Assembly (NCBI RefSeq): GCF_004151105.1
Contig: NZ_PHRF01000028.1
Location: 1-64,000 of the forward strand
Direction of reading: 5' to 3'
Length of the DNA: 64,000 bases
DNA from: Streptomyces sp. L-9-10
GTDB taxonomy: Bacteria > Actinomycetota > Actinomycetes > Streptomycetales > Streptomycetaceae
A program made the position numbers and the translations under genes. This document shows, piece after piece, positions 8,058-15,188 of this stretch (within the stretch, counting starts at the first letter, position 1; every line of letters begins with the position of its first letter). The notes beneath the pieces were generated by a model. That model saw nothing but the letters and a program-made list of their open reading frames with translations, was not told the DNA's origin and ran no database searches.

Positions 8058-8813
8058 ATGCCTGCACCGATCCGGATCGGACTCGTCGTACCCAGCTCGA
8101 ACGTGACGGTCGAGACCGAGATGCCGCGACTGCTCGGCCGGCACCCCGAGGCGAACTTCTCGTTCCATGCCAGCCGCATGCGCATGCACACGGTGTCGCC
8201 CGAGCAACTGCGGGCGATGAACGCTCAGCGCGAACGGTGCGTCCTGGAACTGGGCGACGCGGGGGTCGACGCCGTCCTCTACGCCTGTCTGGTGGCGCTG
8301 GCGGTCGGTGGACCGGGCGAGCACCTGCGCGTCGAGTCGGCGGTCAGCGAGCAACTCTCCACCGGCGGGGCGAACGCCGCGGTGCTGTCCAGCGCCGGCG
8401 CGCTGTCGGAAGGGCTGAGCGCCCTGAAAGCACGCAGGATCGCCCTGATCACCCCGTACACACTTCCGTTGGCGCGTCAGGTCGTCGCCTACGTGGAAGC
8501 GGAGGGGTTCGACGTCGCCGACTGGCGGGCCCTCGAAGTCGAGGACAACGAACAGGTCGGCCGCATCCCGGGTGAGCAGGTGATGAGTGCCGCACGGGAC
8601 CTGGACCTGGACGGGGTCGACGCGCTGATCATCTCGGCCTGCGTGCAGATGCCCTCACTCGACCTCGTCCAGGCCGCGGAGGACGAGTTCGGCATTCCGG
8701 TCGTCTCGGCGGCGACGGCGGGCGCGTACACCCTGCTGCGAAAGCTCGGACTGACCGTCGACATCCCGGGTGCCGGGAGCCTGCTCCGGATGGATTCCCT
8801 CGTCGCCGGATGA
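8058..8813 (+). CDS. maiA: Maleate cis-trans isomerase (Asp/Glu racemase superfamily)
   Basis: A 251-residue enzyme of the maleate isomerase/arylmalonate decarboxylase family, converting maleate to fumarate. The residues described for Nocardia farcinica maleate isomerase (Asn14, Cys76, Tyr133, Asn163, Cys194) all have counterparts here with an offset of one: N15 in VPSSN, C77 in LYACL, Y134 in ITPYT, N164 in EDNEQ and C195 in ISACV. The two cysteines are the catalytic pair. GGAGGG at 8043-8048 sets the ATG. It begins a four-gene operon with a dioxygenase-like VOC protein, a small unknown protein and an alpha/beta hydrolase. This suggests ring cleavage yielding maleate, with fumarate sent to the TCA cycle (inference). 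Confidence 0.88.
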   Translation: MPAPIRIGLVVPSSNVTVETEMPRLLGRHPEANFSFHASRMRMHTVSPEQLRAMNAQRERCVLELGDAGVDAVLYACLVALAVGGPGEHLRVESAVSEQLSTGGANAAVLSSAGALSEGLSALKARRIALITPYTLPLARQVVAYVEAEGFDVADWRALEVEDNEQVGRIPGEQVMSAARDLDLDGVDALIISACVQMPSLDLVQAAEDEFGIPVVSAATAGAYTLLRKLGLTVDIPGAGSLLRMDSLVAG

Positions 8814-8876
8814 CCGGCTCCCACCCACCGATCCGCTGCGACAACGAGTTCGAGTTCGAGTACGAGGAGATCCGAC

Positions 8877-9533
8877 ATGAATCAGCCAGAACACCGGGTC
8901 AAGGGCGTCGACCACGCCGCCTTCCCCACGTTCGACCCCGTGGGCACCGTGCGCTTCTACCGTGATGTGCTGAAGTTCCCGGTCGTCCACTCGATCTGCG
9001 CCGCGGGCTGGGGTCCGGAGCGGCACCCGGACTTCATCCACTTCTTTTTCGACATCGGCAACGACGACCGCATCGCCTTCTTCTACTACTTCGGATTCGA
9101 GCCCCCCGCCGGAGCCGGTGACGCGGGCGATGTCTACGCGAAGTTCGCCGATGACGTGCCCCAGTTCTTCATCAACTCCCGCCATCTGGCCATCCATGTC
9201 GACAACGAGCGGGACCTGCTCGAATACCGCCGCCGTCTCGACGCGTCCCAGTGGCCGGTCGAGATGCAGGTCATGCACGAGACGATCGAGTCGATCTACA
9301 CCCACGACCCGAATGGCTACATGGTCGAGATCACCCGCGCGCTGCGGCCGGTCACGCCACAGGAAGACCTCGACGCCGCCCTCACCGTCGACGCTCTGGT
9401 CGACGTGGCCTCGGGGCCGGAGCCCAGCATGGACAAGCTGCTCACCCGCAAGGCGGAGCTCATCGTCGAGCGGGCCGCGCAATGGGAGGAAGACCGTGTC
9501 GGCGGCCTCGCGGAGGAGCTGACCCGGGGATGA
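8877..9533 (+). CDS. VOC-superfamily protein, probable extradiol-type dioxygenase
   Basis: A 218-residue vicinal-oxygen-chelate protein. The expected metal triad is visible: His13 (VDHAAF), His107 (LAIHVDN) and Glu151 (MVEITR). NGYMVEITR is the usual last strand of the fold. Residues ~160-218 form a helical tail beyond the core. In this setting ring-cleaving or C-C bond oxygenation is most likely, but lyases and isomerases share the fold, so the reaction is not fixed. It begins 63 bp after the isomerase gene. The stop TGA overlaps the next start as ATGA. Confidence 0.75.
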   Translation: MNQPEHRVKGVDHAAFPTFDPVGTVRFYRDVLKFPVVHSICAAGWGPERHPDFIHFFFDIGNDDRIAFFYYFGFEPPAGAGDAGDVYAKFADDVPQFFINSRHLAIHVDNERDLLEYRRRLDASQWPVEMQVMHETIESIYTHDPNGYMVEITRALRPVTPQEDLDAALTVDALVDVASGPEPSMDKLLTRKAELIVERAAQWEEDRVGGLAEELTRG

Positions 9534-9775
9534 GCACCTTCTTCGTCCTGGACGTCCCGGAGAACACCACGATTCCCGAGGTCGCCGCGCAGGACCCCGC
9601 TGTGGAGGTGGACAGGATCGGACCGTACTTCCGGATCACCTCCCCCAGGACCATCGTCGTGGACCGCCGGGCCACCGGATGCCGGCACGCTGTCTGGTAC
9701 AGCGCGGTGGCCGGGCTCGTGGCCTCCCGGATCACTCAGCAGGACAAGAACGCACTGCGCGTGGAGGCACGATGA
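9530..9775 (+). CDS. Small protein of unknown function in the catabolic operon
   Basis: An 81-residue protein (MSTFFVLDVPE...) with no signal peptide, membrane segment or recognised motif. Its start overlaps the VOC stop by ATGA and its own stop overlaps the hydrolase start the same way. Such tight coupling implies stoichiometric production with these enzymes. The sequence GPYFRITSPRTIVVDRRATGCRHAVWYSAVAG suggests an alpha/beta domain. A subunit or specificity partner of a neighbour is possible, but this is a guess. Confidence 0.7.
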   Translation: MSTFFVLDVPENTTIPEVAAQDPAVEVDRIGPYFRITSPRTIVVDRRATGCRHAVWYSAVAGLVASRITQQDKNALRVEAR

Positions 9776-11013
9776 GTTCCTCGGAGCGGCTGGGAGCCGG
9801 CCGGTACGTCACCGCCCGCGCGGTCCCCGGCACGACAGTCTCCTCGCTGCACGAACTGACCACCGCGGACGGTGCGACGGTGACGGGGGTGCTGCGCAGC
9901 ACCCCCGGCGCCCGCACGGTCGTCTGTCTGATGCATCCCCGTCAGGACTTCACCCACCACGTCCTGGTGCCCGAACTGCTCGCCAGGGGAGCGGCGGTGT
10001 GGACGCAGGGAACGCGCTCGGTCAACAACGACCTCAACCTGCTTCACGAGCAGGCTGTACTGGACATGGCCGCGGGCCTGGCGTTCCTTCGGGGCGTCGG
10101 CTTCGATCACGTGGTCACGCTCGGACACTCGGGCGGCGGCACACTCGCCGCGCTCTACCACGCGCAGGCCGGACTGCCCCCCGAGCAGCGGATTTCCCGC
10201 ACACCCGCCGGTCGCCCCGTCGATCTGGCCGGCGCCGATCTGCCGGTCGCGGACGCGGCCGTCTTCATGGCGCCCCATCCGGGACAGGGCGCGCTGTTGC
10301 AGCGCCTGATCGATCCCTCGGTCACGGATGAGACCGACCCCATGTCCGTCGACCCCGCTCTCGACCCGTACAGCGTGGCCAACGGCTTCGCCCCCGCACC
10401 TCAAAGCTCTGCCTACTCGCCCGAGTTCGTCGAGCGCTACCGGGCGGCCCAGCGAGCCCGTATCGGGCGCATCGACACCCGCGCCCGGGAGCTGGCCGAC
10501 GAAGCGGCGGTCGCACGCAGGCGCTTCAAGCGGAGCGGTGACGCCGCCGACCGGCGACGGGCGCTGGCCCCGAGGATCATCACGGTCTACCGCACCGACG
10601 CCGATCTCCGTGGCGTCGACCAGTCACTGGACGCCAACGAACGCCCCTATGGGTCACTCTTCGGCAGCCGCCCCGACCTCATCAACTACGGACTCGTGGG
10701 ATTCGGGCGACTGTCCACACCGGAAGCCTGGCTGTCCACCTGGTCCGCCGTGTCGACCAACGCGGACTTCCTCCGCTGCGCACCCGGCGTCACCGCGCCC
10801 ACGCTGCTTGTCGAACTCACCGGGGACCAGGCGTCCTTCCCGCAGGACACCTCGGCCATGCTGAGCAGCCTCGGCTCGGCGGACGTGACGCACCGCAGCG
10901 TACGCGGACTGCACTTCGGCGGTCCCATCGCACCCGGCGAGCCGACCGGCAGCGGTCTCGCGGCCGAGGTGATCGGCGCGTGGCTGGCGGAGCGGTTTCC
11001 TCTCGCGGTCTGA
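9772..11013 (+). CDS. Alpha/beta hydrolase
   Basis: A 413-residue alpha/beta-hydrolase. The nucleophile elbow is GHSGGG with Ser120, and the oxyanion region is probably LMHPRQD (53-59). A histidine in VRGLHFGGP near the C-terminus is the likely catalytic His, and Asp in LTGDQ near 363 could be the acid. The middle (about 190-290) is a large cap-like insertion rich in Arg and Ala. It is translationally coupled to the preceding 81-residue gene. It may hydrolyse the ring-cleavage product made by the VOC enzyme (inference). ATG 9772 was chosen for the ATGA overlap; the frame extends upstream without a better start. Confidence 0.8.
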   Translation: MSSSERLGAGRYVTARAVPGTTVSSLHELTTADGATVTGVLRSTPGARTVVCLMHPRQDFTHHVLVPELLARGAAVWTQGTRSVNNDLNLLHEQAVLDMAAGLAFLRGVGFDHVVTLGHSGGGTLAALYHAQAGLPPEQRISRTPAGRPVDLAGADLPVADAAVFMAPHPGQGALLQRLIDPSVTDETDPMSVDPALDPYSVANGFAPAPQSSAYSPEFVERYRAAQRARIGRIDTRARELADEAAVARRRFKRSGDAADRRRALAPRIITVYRTDADLRGVDQSLDANERPYGSLFGSRPDLINYGLVGFGRLSTPEAWLSTWSAVSTNADFLRCAPGVTAPTLLVELTGDQASFPQDTSAMLSSLGSADVTHRSVRGLHFGGPIAPGEPTGSGLAAEVIGAWLAERFPLAV

Positions 11014-11015
11014 AC

Positions 11016-11051
11016 GAAGGTCCGCCCCGCGGAGAAGGTCCGCCCCGCGGA
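11016..11051. repeat. Perfect 18-bp tandem duplication
   Basis: GAAGGTCCGCCCCGCGGA occurs twice without a gap (11016-11033, 11034-11051), starting two bases after the hydrolase stop codon. Each copy can form a small TCCGC/GCGGA hairpin, so the pair could act as a weak terminator or stability element. Confidence 0.7.
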
Positions 11052-11119
11052 CACAGGGACCGCCGTCGCGCACGTCATGGCCGGCGACGGTCCTGGACGC
11101 CTCGGATGACCTTCTCGCC

Positions 11120-11132
11120 TACGATCTCAGGC
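11120..11132 (+). promoter_or_regulatory. -10 element and leaderless start of the second TetR gene
   Basis: TACGAT (11120-11125) is followed by exactly 7 nt and then the ATG at 11133, the same geometry as the first TetR gene. No clear -35 was found. The short extension GGC before ATG is not a ribosome-binding site. Confidence 0.45.
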
Positions 11133-11846
11133 ATGGCCAAAGCAAAGACCCCCGAAAGCGGGCGGCGGAGTACCGCGCGCCGCTCACTTGTCACGCGTGA
11201 TGTCCTGGAGAAGGCAACCCAACTGTTCGCGGAACAGGGATACGAGTCGACCACCCTCCAGGACATCGCGGAGGCGGTGGGAGTCTCTCGGACCGCGCTC
11301 TACCACTACGTCTCCAGCAAGGAACAGTTGCTGGAGATGCTGGTGGAGCAGATCGGCTTCGCGCTCGCCGAAGCGGTTGTCGGCCTGCACGCCCGTACCG
11401 ACCTCTCCCACGAGGGAAAGCTACGGGAGTTCACGGACCTGGTCGTACGTCAGCGGGCCGCCTCTCCCAGCCAGTTCCGGGTGCTCGACCAGTCCGAGTC
11501 GATGCTTCCGGAGCCCTGGCAGGTACGTCACCGCGAGGCGCGACGCCAAGTGCTGGCGGAGCTGTCCGGAATGATCGAAGACGGCATCGACGCGGGGGAG
11601 TTCAAACCGCTGGACCCCCGAGTGGCCGCCTTCAGTGTGCTGGGTATGTGCAACTGGGTGGCCTGGTGGTACCACCCCGGTCCCGACTATGACGTGGACG
11701 CGGTGGCCCGGCAGATCACCCAGTCCGCCATCGACATGCTTGTCGTCGAAGATGCCCGCGGGCCTGCCGACTCGGTCCGCTCGGCGCTCATGATGGCGCG
11801 ATCGAGTCTCGACTCCCTTGAACGGCTGTTGCCCAGCGGGGCGTGA
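11133..11846 (+). CDS. TetR/AcrR-family transcriptional regulator (paralogue 2)
   Basis: A 237-residue TetR regulator closely similar to the one at 7105 along its whole length. RRSTARR-LVTRD, SRTALYHYV and the CNWVAWWYHPGPDYD block are shared, but the long N-terminal tail of paralogue 1 is absent. The helix-turn-helix lies at about 20-66. It ends the plus-strand operon region and converges on the SDR gene. The two paralogues could recognise the same palindrome and differ in ligand, or form heterodimers (inference). ATG 11133 is supported by the -10 located 7 nt upstream; an earlier ATG at 11106 lacks support. Confidence 0.87.
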   Translation: MAKAKTPESGRRSTARRSLVTRDVLEKATQLFAEQGYESTTLQDIAEAVGVSRTALYHYVSSKEQLLEMLVEQIGFALAEAVVGLHARTDLSHEGKLREFTDLVVRQRAASPSQFRVLDQSESMLPEPWQVRHREARRQVLAELSGMIEDGIDAGEFKPLDPRVAAFSVLGMCNWVAWWYHPGPDYDVDAVARQITQSAIDMLVVEDARGPADSVRSALMMARSSLDSLERLLPSGA

Positions 11847-11940
11847 CATCCGGGCCCGGCCTTCGTGAGGTCTTCGGCCGACGGCGCGTCCCGTCCCGCT
11901 GGAGGCGGCGCACCGCCGTCATCTCCTCGGCAGCATGTGG

Positions 11941-12744
11941 TCACCAGGTGGAATCGCCGCGCAGCACCACATCGGCGCCCCCGTCGAGGAAGATGGTCTG
12001 CCCCGTCATGTGGCCGTTCTTCTCACTCGTGAGCCAGGCCAGCAGTTCGGCAGCCGCCACGGGCTCGTAGGGGCCGCCCAGCGGCATCGGGCTGCCCGCC
12101 TCGATGCGCCGCTTGGTCTCCTGGTCCTCGAAGAGCCGCTTGAGGAGTTCGGTGCGGACCAGGCCGGGAGCGACCGCGTTGAGCGGAATGCCCGCGCCGG
12201 CCCATTCCGGGTGGACGGCGCGCCGGCGGATCCACCGCGACAGGGCCCGCTTGGTCGTCGCGTACACCTGACCCGCGACGGCGGCACGGGACAGCGCCTC
12301 CTCTTCCGTTCCGTCCAGCATGATGTCCAGGAGCCGCTGGTCGAACGGGTGGACCGAGGTGATCGAGGAGACGGCGACGACGCGTGGAGCGGGCGATGCG
12401 AGCAGGAGCGGACGCAGGCCCTCCATGGTCGCGATCGCACCGTAGTAGTTGATCGCGACGGTGGCCGGTCCCGCGATGTCGACGCCCGCCACGGCCAGAA
12501 TCGCGTCGATCCCGCCGCCACTGAGCTCTGTCACCCGATCGACCAGGGCGGTACGGCCCTCGGGCGTCGAGAGGTCGGCGATCACATCGGCGTCGCGGAG
12601 ATCGACCCCGATGACGCGGTGCCCCTGGGACTCCAGAAGCTGCTTGGTCGCCAGACCGATGCCGGAGGCGGAACCGGTGACGACATGGATCCGCGGCGCG
12701 TCCGAGGCGGCGCCGCTCGCGCTGAGAGCATCACTGTTCGTCAT
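11941..12744 (-). CDS. SDR-family NAD(P)-dependent oxidoreductase
   Basis: A 267-residue classical short-chain dehydrogenase. The cofactor motif TGSASGIG is at 23-30, the catalytic tyrosine and lysine are in YATTK (Tyr161, Lys165), and serine is in VSSITS. The stretch VDLRDADVIADLSTPEGR resembles bacterial 3-alpha-hydroxysteroid dehydrogenase-type SDRs, so an alicyclic alcohol is a plausible substrate (low certainty). It has its own promoter with the third copy of the locus palindrome, tying it to the same regulon. ATG 12744 fits that promoter exactly; the frame continues upstream through it and can be ignored. Confidence 0.85.
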   Translation of the reverse strand: MTNSDALSASGAASDAPRIHVVTGSASGIGLATKQLLESQGHRVIGVDLRDADVIADLSTPEGRTALVDRVTELSGGGIDAILAVAGVDIAGPATVAINYYGAIATMEGLRPLLLASPAPRVVAVSSITSVHPFDQRLLDIMLDGTEEEALSRAAVAGQVYATTKRALSRWIRRRAVHPEWAGAGIPLNAVAPGLVRTELLKRLFEDQETKRRIEAGSPMPLGGPYEPVAAAELLAWLTSEKNGHMTGQTIFLDGGADVVLRGDSTW

Positions 12745-12751
12745 GAATGTA

Positions 12752-12780
12752 AAAGTATCGACGTGGGTGTCGACAGTCAA
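12752..12780 (-). promoter_or_regulatory. Leaderless SDR promoter with operator filling the spacer
   Basis: On the minus strand, TTGACT (12780-12775) and TACTTT (12757-12752) are separated by 17 bp. Sixteen of those bases are the palindrome TCGACG-TGGG-TGTCGA (12758-12773). The ATG begins 7 nt after the -10, so the transcript is probably leaderless. This is a textbook steric-repression arrangement and the strongest evidence that the palindrome is an operator. Confidence 0.75.
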
Positions 12781-12930
12781 GCGGAAGGGGCGCGCACGCC
12801 GACCCGGGGCGAGCGCGACCCGGCCCGGTCTCACCACGCGTACGGGACCGGACGCGCACCGTTACGGCAATGAGCCGTCCGGCGCCGGGGAGCCGGTCTC
12901 GGCGCCGAGCCGCGCCCGCGGCCCGTCGCC

Positions 12931-13986
12931 CTACGGGGTGTGTGAGGGCCTCGTGGTCCCCGGAGGGACGCTGGTGTCCCTGATGACCAACTCCATCGGG
13001 ATAAGGAGTGGTTCGCTGTCGGGTTCCGAGGTCATGAACAGCTCCAGGCGCTCGGCGGCCTGCCTGCCGAGCTGGTCCCGGGGGCCCGACACCGTGGTGA
13101 GGAGGCGGCCCGAGGACGGCATGCGGTCGAGCGACAGGTTGTCGCACCCGATGACGGACATGTCGTCGGGCACCCTGACGCCCCGTTCTTCGAATCCGGC
13201 CATGGCGCCGAGAGCCACGAGGTCGTTGTACGCGACGATCGCCGTGATGCCCGCGTCCGGCAGCGAGGCGATGGCCTCGTACCCATGGCGGGTGGTGGAG
13301 CCGCAGGGGACGACGGTGATGTCGAGGCCGAAGGCCGCTGCCGCGGCGAAGGCCCGTACGCGCTCCGCGTTGGCCCAGGAGGCTTCGGGGCCGCTGAGGT
13401 ATGCCACCCGGCGGTGCCCGAGCTGGGCGAGGTGCCCGCAGACCAGTGTCATGCCGCCGTAGAAGTCGACCGAGACCGAGGGCGTGCTGAGGCCGGGAAC
13501 CATCCGGTTGACCATGACCATCGGAGAGCCCTGGAGGGTCAGGTCCACCAGCGAGGCACGGTCCATCCGGGTCGAACACAGCAGCACCCCGTCGCAGCAC
13601 CGCATCAGGTCCTGCGCGTACTCGTATTCGCTCGCCGCGTTCTCGTCGGACTCCATGATCATGACGCGGCGTCCGTGTGTACGGGCCACGCTGGAGACCG
13701 CCTTGAGGATGTCGGGGAAGTATGGGTTCGCCAGATCCGGGACCAGGACCCCGATCGCGCCCGCCTCGCCGCGGGCCAGTCCCTGGGCGGCCGCGTTGGG
13801 CCGGTAGCCGAGGTCCGCGACGGCGTCGTGCACCCTCTGAACCAGCGAAGGGTCCACCTTGGCAGTGCCGTTGAGCACCCGGGACACCGTGGAGGTCGAG
13901 ACGCCGGCCGCCGCGCCCACTTCACGGATGGTCACCCGGGACCGCCCTGTCTCGCTGCCTGATCTGCCGATCCGCGACCTGCTCAA
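12931..13986 (-). CDS. LacI-family transcriptional regulator 1
   Basis: A 351-residue LacI/GalR regulator. The helix-turn-helix and hinge are at about 18-67 (VTIREVGAAAGVSTSTVSRVL). The periplasmic-binding-protein-like sensor domain follows (IGVLVPDLANPYFPDI onward). TTG 13986 was chosen because GGAGG lies 6 nt upstream. It faces the same way as the isomerase gene and probably controls the adjacent transporter and uronate locus through the boxes at 14942 and 15058. A weaker core, AAACGATT (14096-14103), precedes the gene and could give autoregulation. The inducer is presumably a sugar acid or oligosaccharide (inference). Confidence 0.9.
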   Translation of the reverse strand: MSRSRIGRSGSETGRSRVTIREVGAAAGVSTSTVSRVLNGTAKVDPSLVQRVHDAVADLGYRPNAAAQGLARGEAGAIGVLVPDLANPYFPDILKAVSSVARTHGRRVMIMESDENAASEYEYAQDLMRCCDGVLLCSTRMDRASLVDLTLQGSPMVMVNRMVPGLSTPSVSVDFYGGMTLVCGHLAQLGHRRVAYLSGPEASWANAERVRAFAAAAAFGLDITVVPCGSTTRHGYEAIASLPDAGITAIVAYNDLVALGAMAGFEERGVRVPDDMSVIGCDNLSLDRMPSSGRLLTTVSGPRDQLGRQAAERLELFMTSEPDSEPLLIPMELVIRDTSVPPGTTRPSHTP

Positions 13987-14102
13987 CGAGCGCCTCCGAA
14001 AGTCCGGGAGAAAACAAGAACCTCAAGCGGAACACATCTGGGGTGAGCCCCCGGCCGGTTGCCGCGGAGGCCGTGGGCGTACCCCTGACAGGGTAAAACG
14101 AT

Positions 14103-14909
14103 TCACTGCGCCTCGTTTTCCCTCCGCGCGTCCGCGACGAGGTCCCGCAGATGGTTCACGTCACGCTGAAGCACGCGCTCCAGCGATCCGAACGGGTAGT
14201 GGACGTGGAGAGAGAGCGGACCCCGGTAGCCGCGCCGGAGCAGTAGCGGGAGGATCTTCGGCCAGTTGACGACGCCACCGTCGGCGAGTGGCTGCCAGTC
14301 GCACTCCCAGCCCCGCGCGCCCCGCCGCCACACCGCGTTCTTGACGCCGACGCAGCCGATGCGTTCGATGCCCAGCATGTCGAGGCCGAGCCGCACGTCC
14401 TCGCTTCCCTCCTTGGCCTGGTTGCCGGGATCGGCGTAGACGAGGACATCGCCGTGTCCTTCGAGGAGCCGCAGAGCGTGTGCCGCTGAGATGTGCAGGG
14501 TGCCGTGGTGCAGTTGGAGCGCGGGCCGCACACCGTGAGCGGCGGCGAGGGCCACGAGGCCGGCCAGCCGCCGGCGGGCGTCGTCCAGGTATGTCGCGTA
14601 GTCCCCGTGCTCGGGGTAGCGGTAGAAACCGATACGCACCAGAGGGACCCCCGCTTCGGCGCAGCTCGCGATGATCCGCTCCGCCTCCGGCCCGGCGGCC
14701 GTGAGATCGGTGGTGACGATGTCGAGCCCGAGCCCCGCGCGCTCCAGGGTGCGTGCCGCGGCGACGATGTCCTCCGGGGTGCTGGGCGTCACCGCCTGCC
14801 CCGCGCGGACGAGAAGGTCGGTGCCGTCCACGCTCAGGGAGGCGAGCCGGTCGGCGACCCGGTCGACGCTGGTGGATCCGAACGGTTTTGTCAGGACGAT
14901 CAAGCGCAC
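14103..14909 (-). CDS. Sugar phosphate isomerase/epimerase-like TIM-barrel protein
   Basis: A 268-residue protein of the xylose-isomerase-like (AP endonuclease 2) fold. Enzymes of this fold usually bind a divalent metal through Glu, Asp, His and Glu at the ends of strands. Here the equivalent strands read LQLHHG, YADPGN, VGVKN and LSLHVHY. Asp appears kept, while the first Glu, the His and the last Glu appear replaced. The metal site may therefore be altered or lost. GTG 14909 has GGAGGG 8 nt upstream. The gene is divergent from the transporter operon across a region with two LacI boxes, so it should be co-induced with it. Confidence 0.75.
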   Translation of the reverse strand: MRLIVLTKPFGSTSVDRVADRLASLSVDGTDLLVRAGQAVTPSTPEDIVAAARTLERAGLGLDIVTTDLTAAGPEAERIIASCAEAGVPLVRIGFYRYPEHGDYATYLDDARRRLAGLVALAAAHGVRPALQLHHGTLHISAAHALRLLEGHGDVLVYADPGNQAKEGSEDVRLGLDMLGIERIGCVGVKNAVWRRGARGWECDWQPLADGGVVNWPKILPLLLRRGYRGPLSLHVHYPFGSLERVLQRDVNHLRDLVADARRENEAQ

Positions 14910-14941
14910 AGCGGCGGCCCTCCGGTCTCGATCCTGGTGTG

Positions 14942-14955
14942 TGAAAGCGTTTCCT
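14942..14955. promoter_or_regulatory. LacI-type operator 1
   Basis: TGAAAGCGTTTCCT matches the LacI-family consensus TGNAANCGNTTNCA at 13 of 14 positions. It lies 33 bp upstream of the isomerase-like gene and in the divergent control region with the transporter operon. Confidence 0.65.
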
Positions 14956-15048
14956 CAGAACCTATCAGTCATGTCCTTCGTGTACTCGATCTGGAACAAA
15001 GTGCAGCTCAGAGGTGATGCGGAGGAGCTTCCTCCAAGGTGGACAAAG

Positions 15049-15078
15049 TTGATCTTGTGAAAACGCTTGCTCGGATCT
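15049..15078 (+). promoter_or_regulatory. Transporter-operon promoter with LacI-type operator 2
   Basis: TTGATC (15049-15054) is a plausible -35, and a weak -10 (GGATCT, 15073-15078) follows at 18 bp. The box TGAAAACGCTTGCT (15058-15071), 13 of 14 matches to the LacI-family consensus, fills the spacer. Together with the box at 14942 it gives two half-helically spaced sites suited to repression of both divergent units. Confidence 0.6.
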
Positions 15079-15188
15079 TCTGCCGCCCCTAGCCTCATCC
15101 GCACCTCGGGCCCTGGGTTTCAGCCGGGGCCGATCGGTCGGCAGAGGTCTGTGCGTGCCTTCGCCGCAACGCCAGCAGGAGGACTCCG

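Noticed and set aside
11904-11925. Terminator between the second TetR gene and the SDR gene
   Set aside because: Only a 5-bp GGCGG/CCGCC stem with a 4-nt loop was found, which is common by chance at this GC content.
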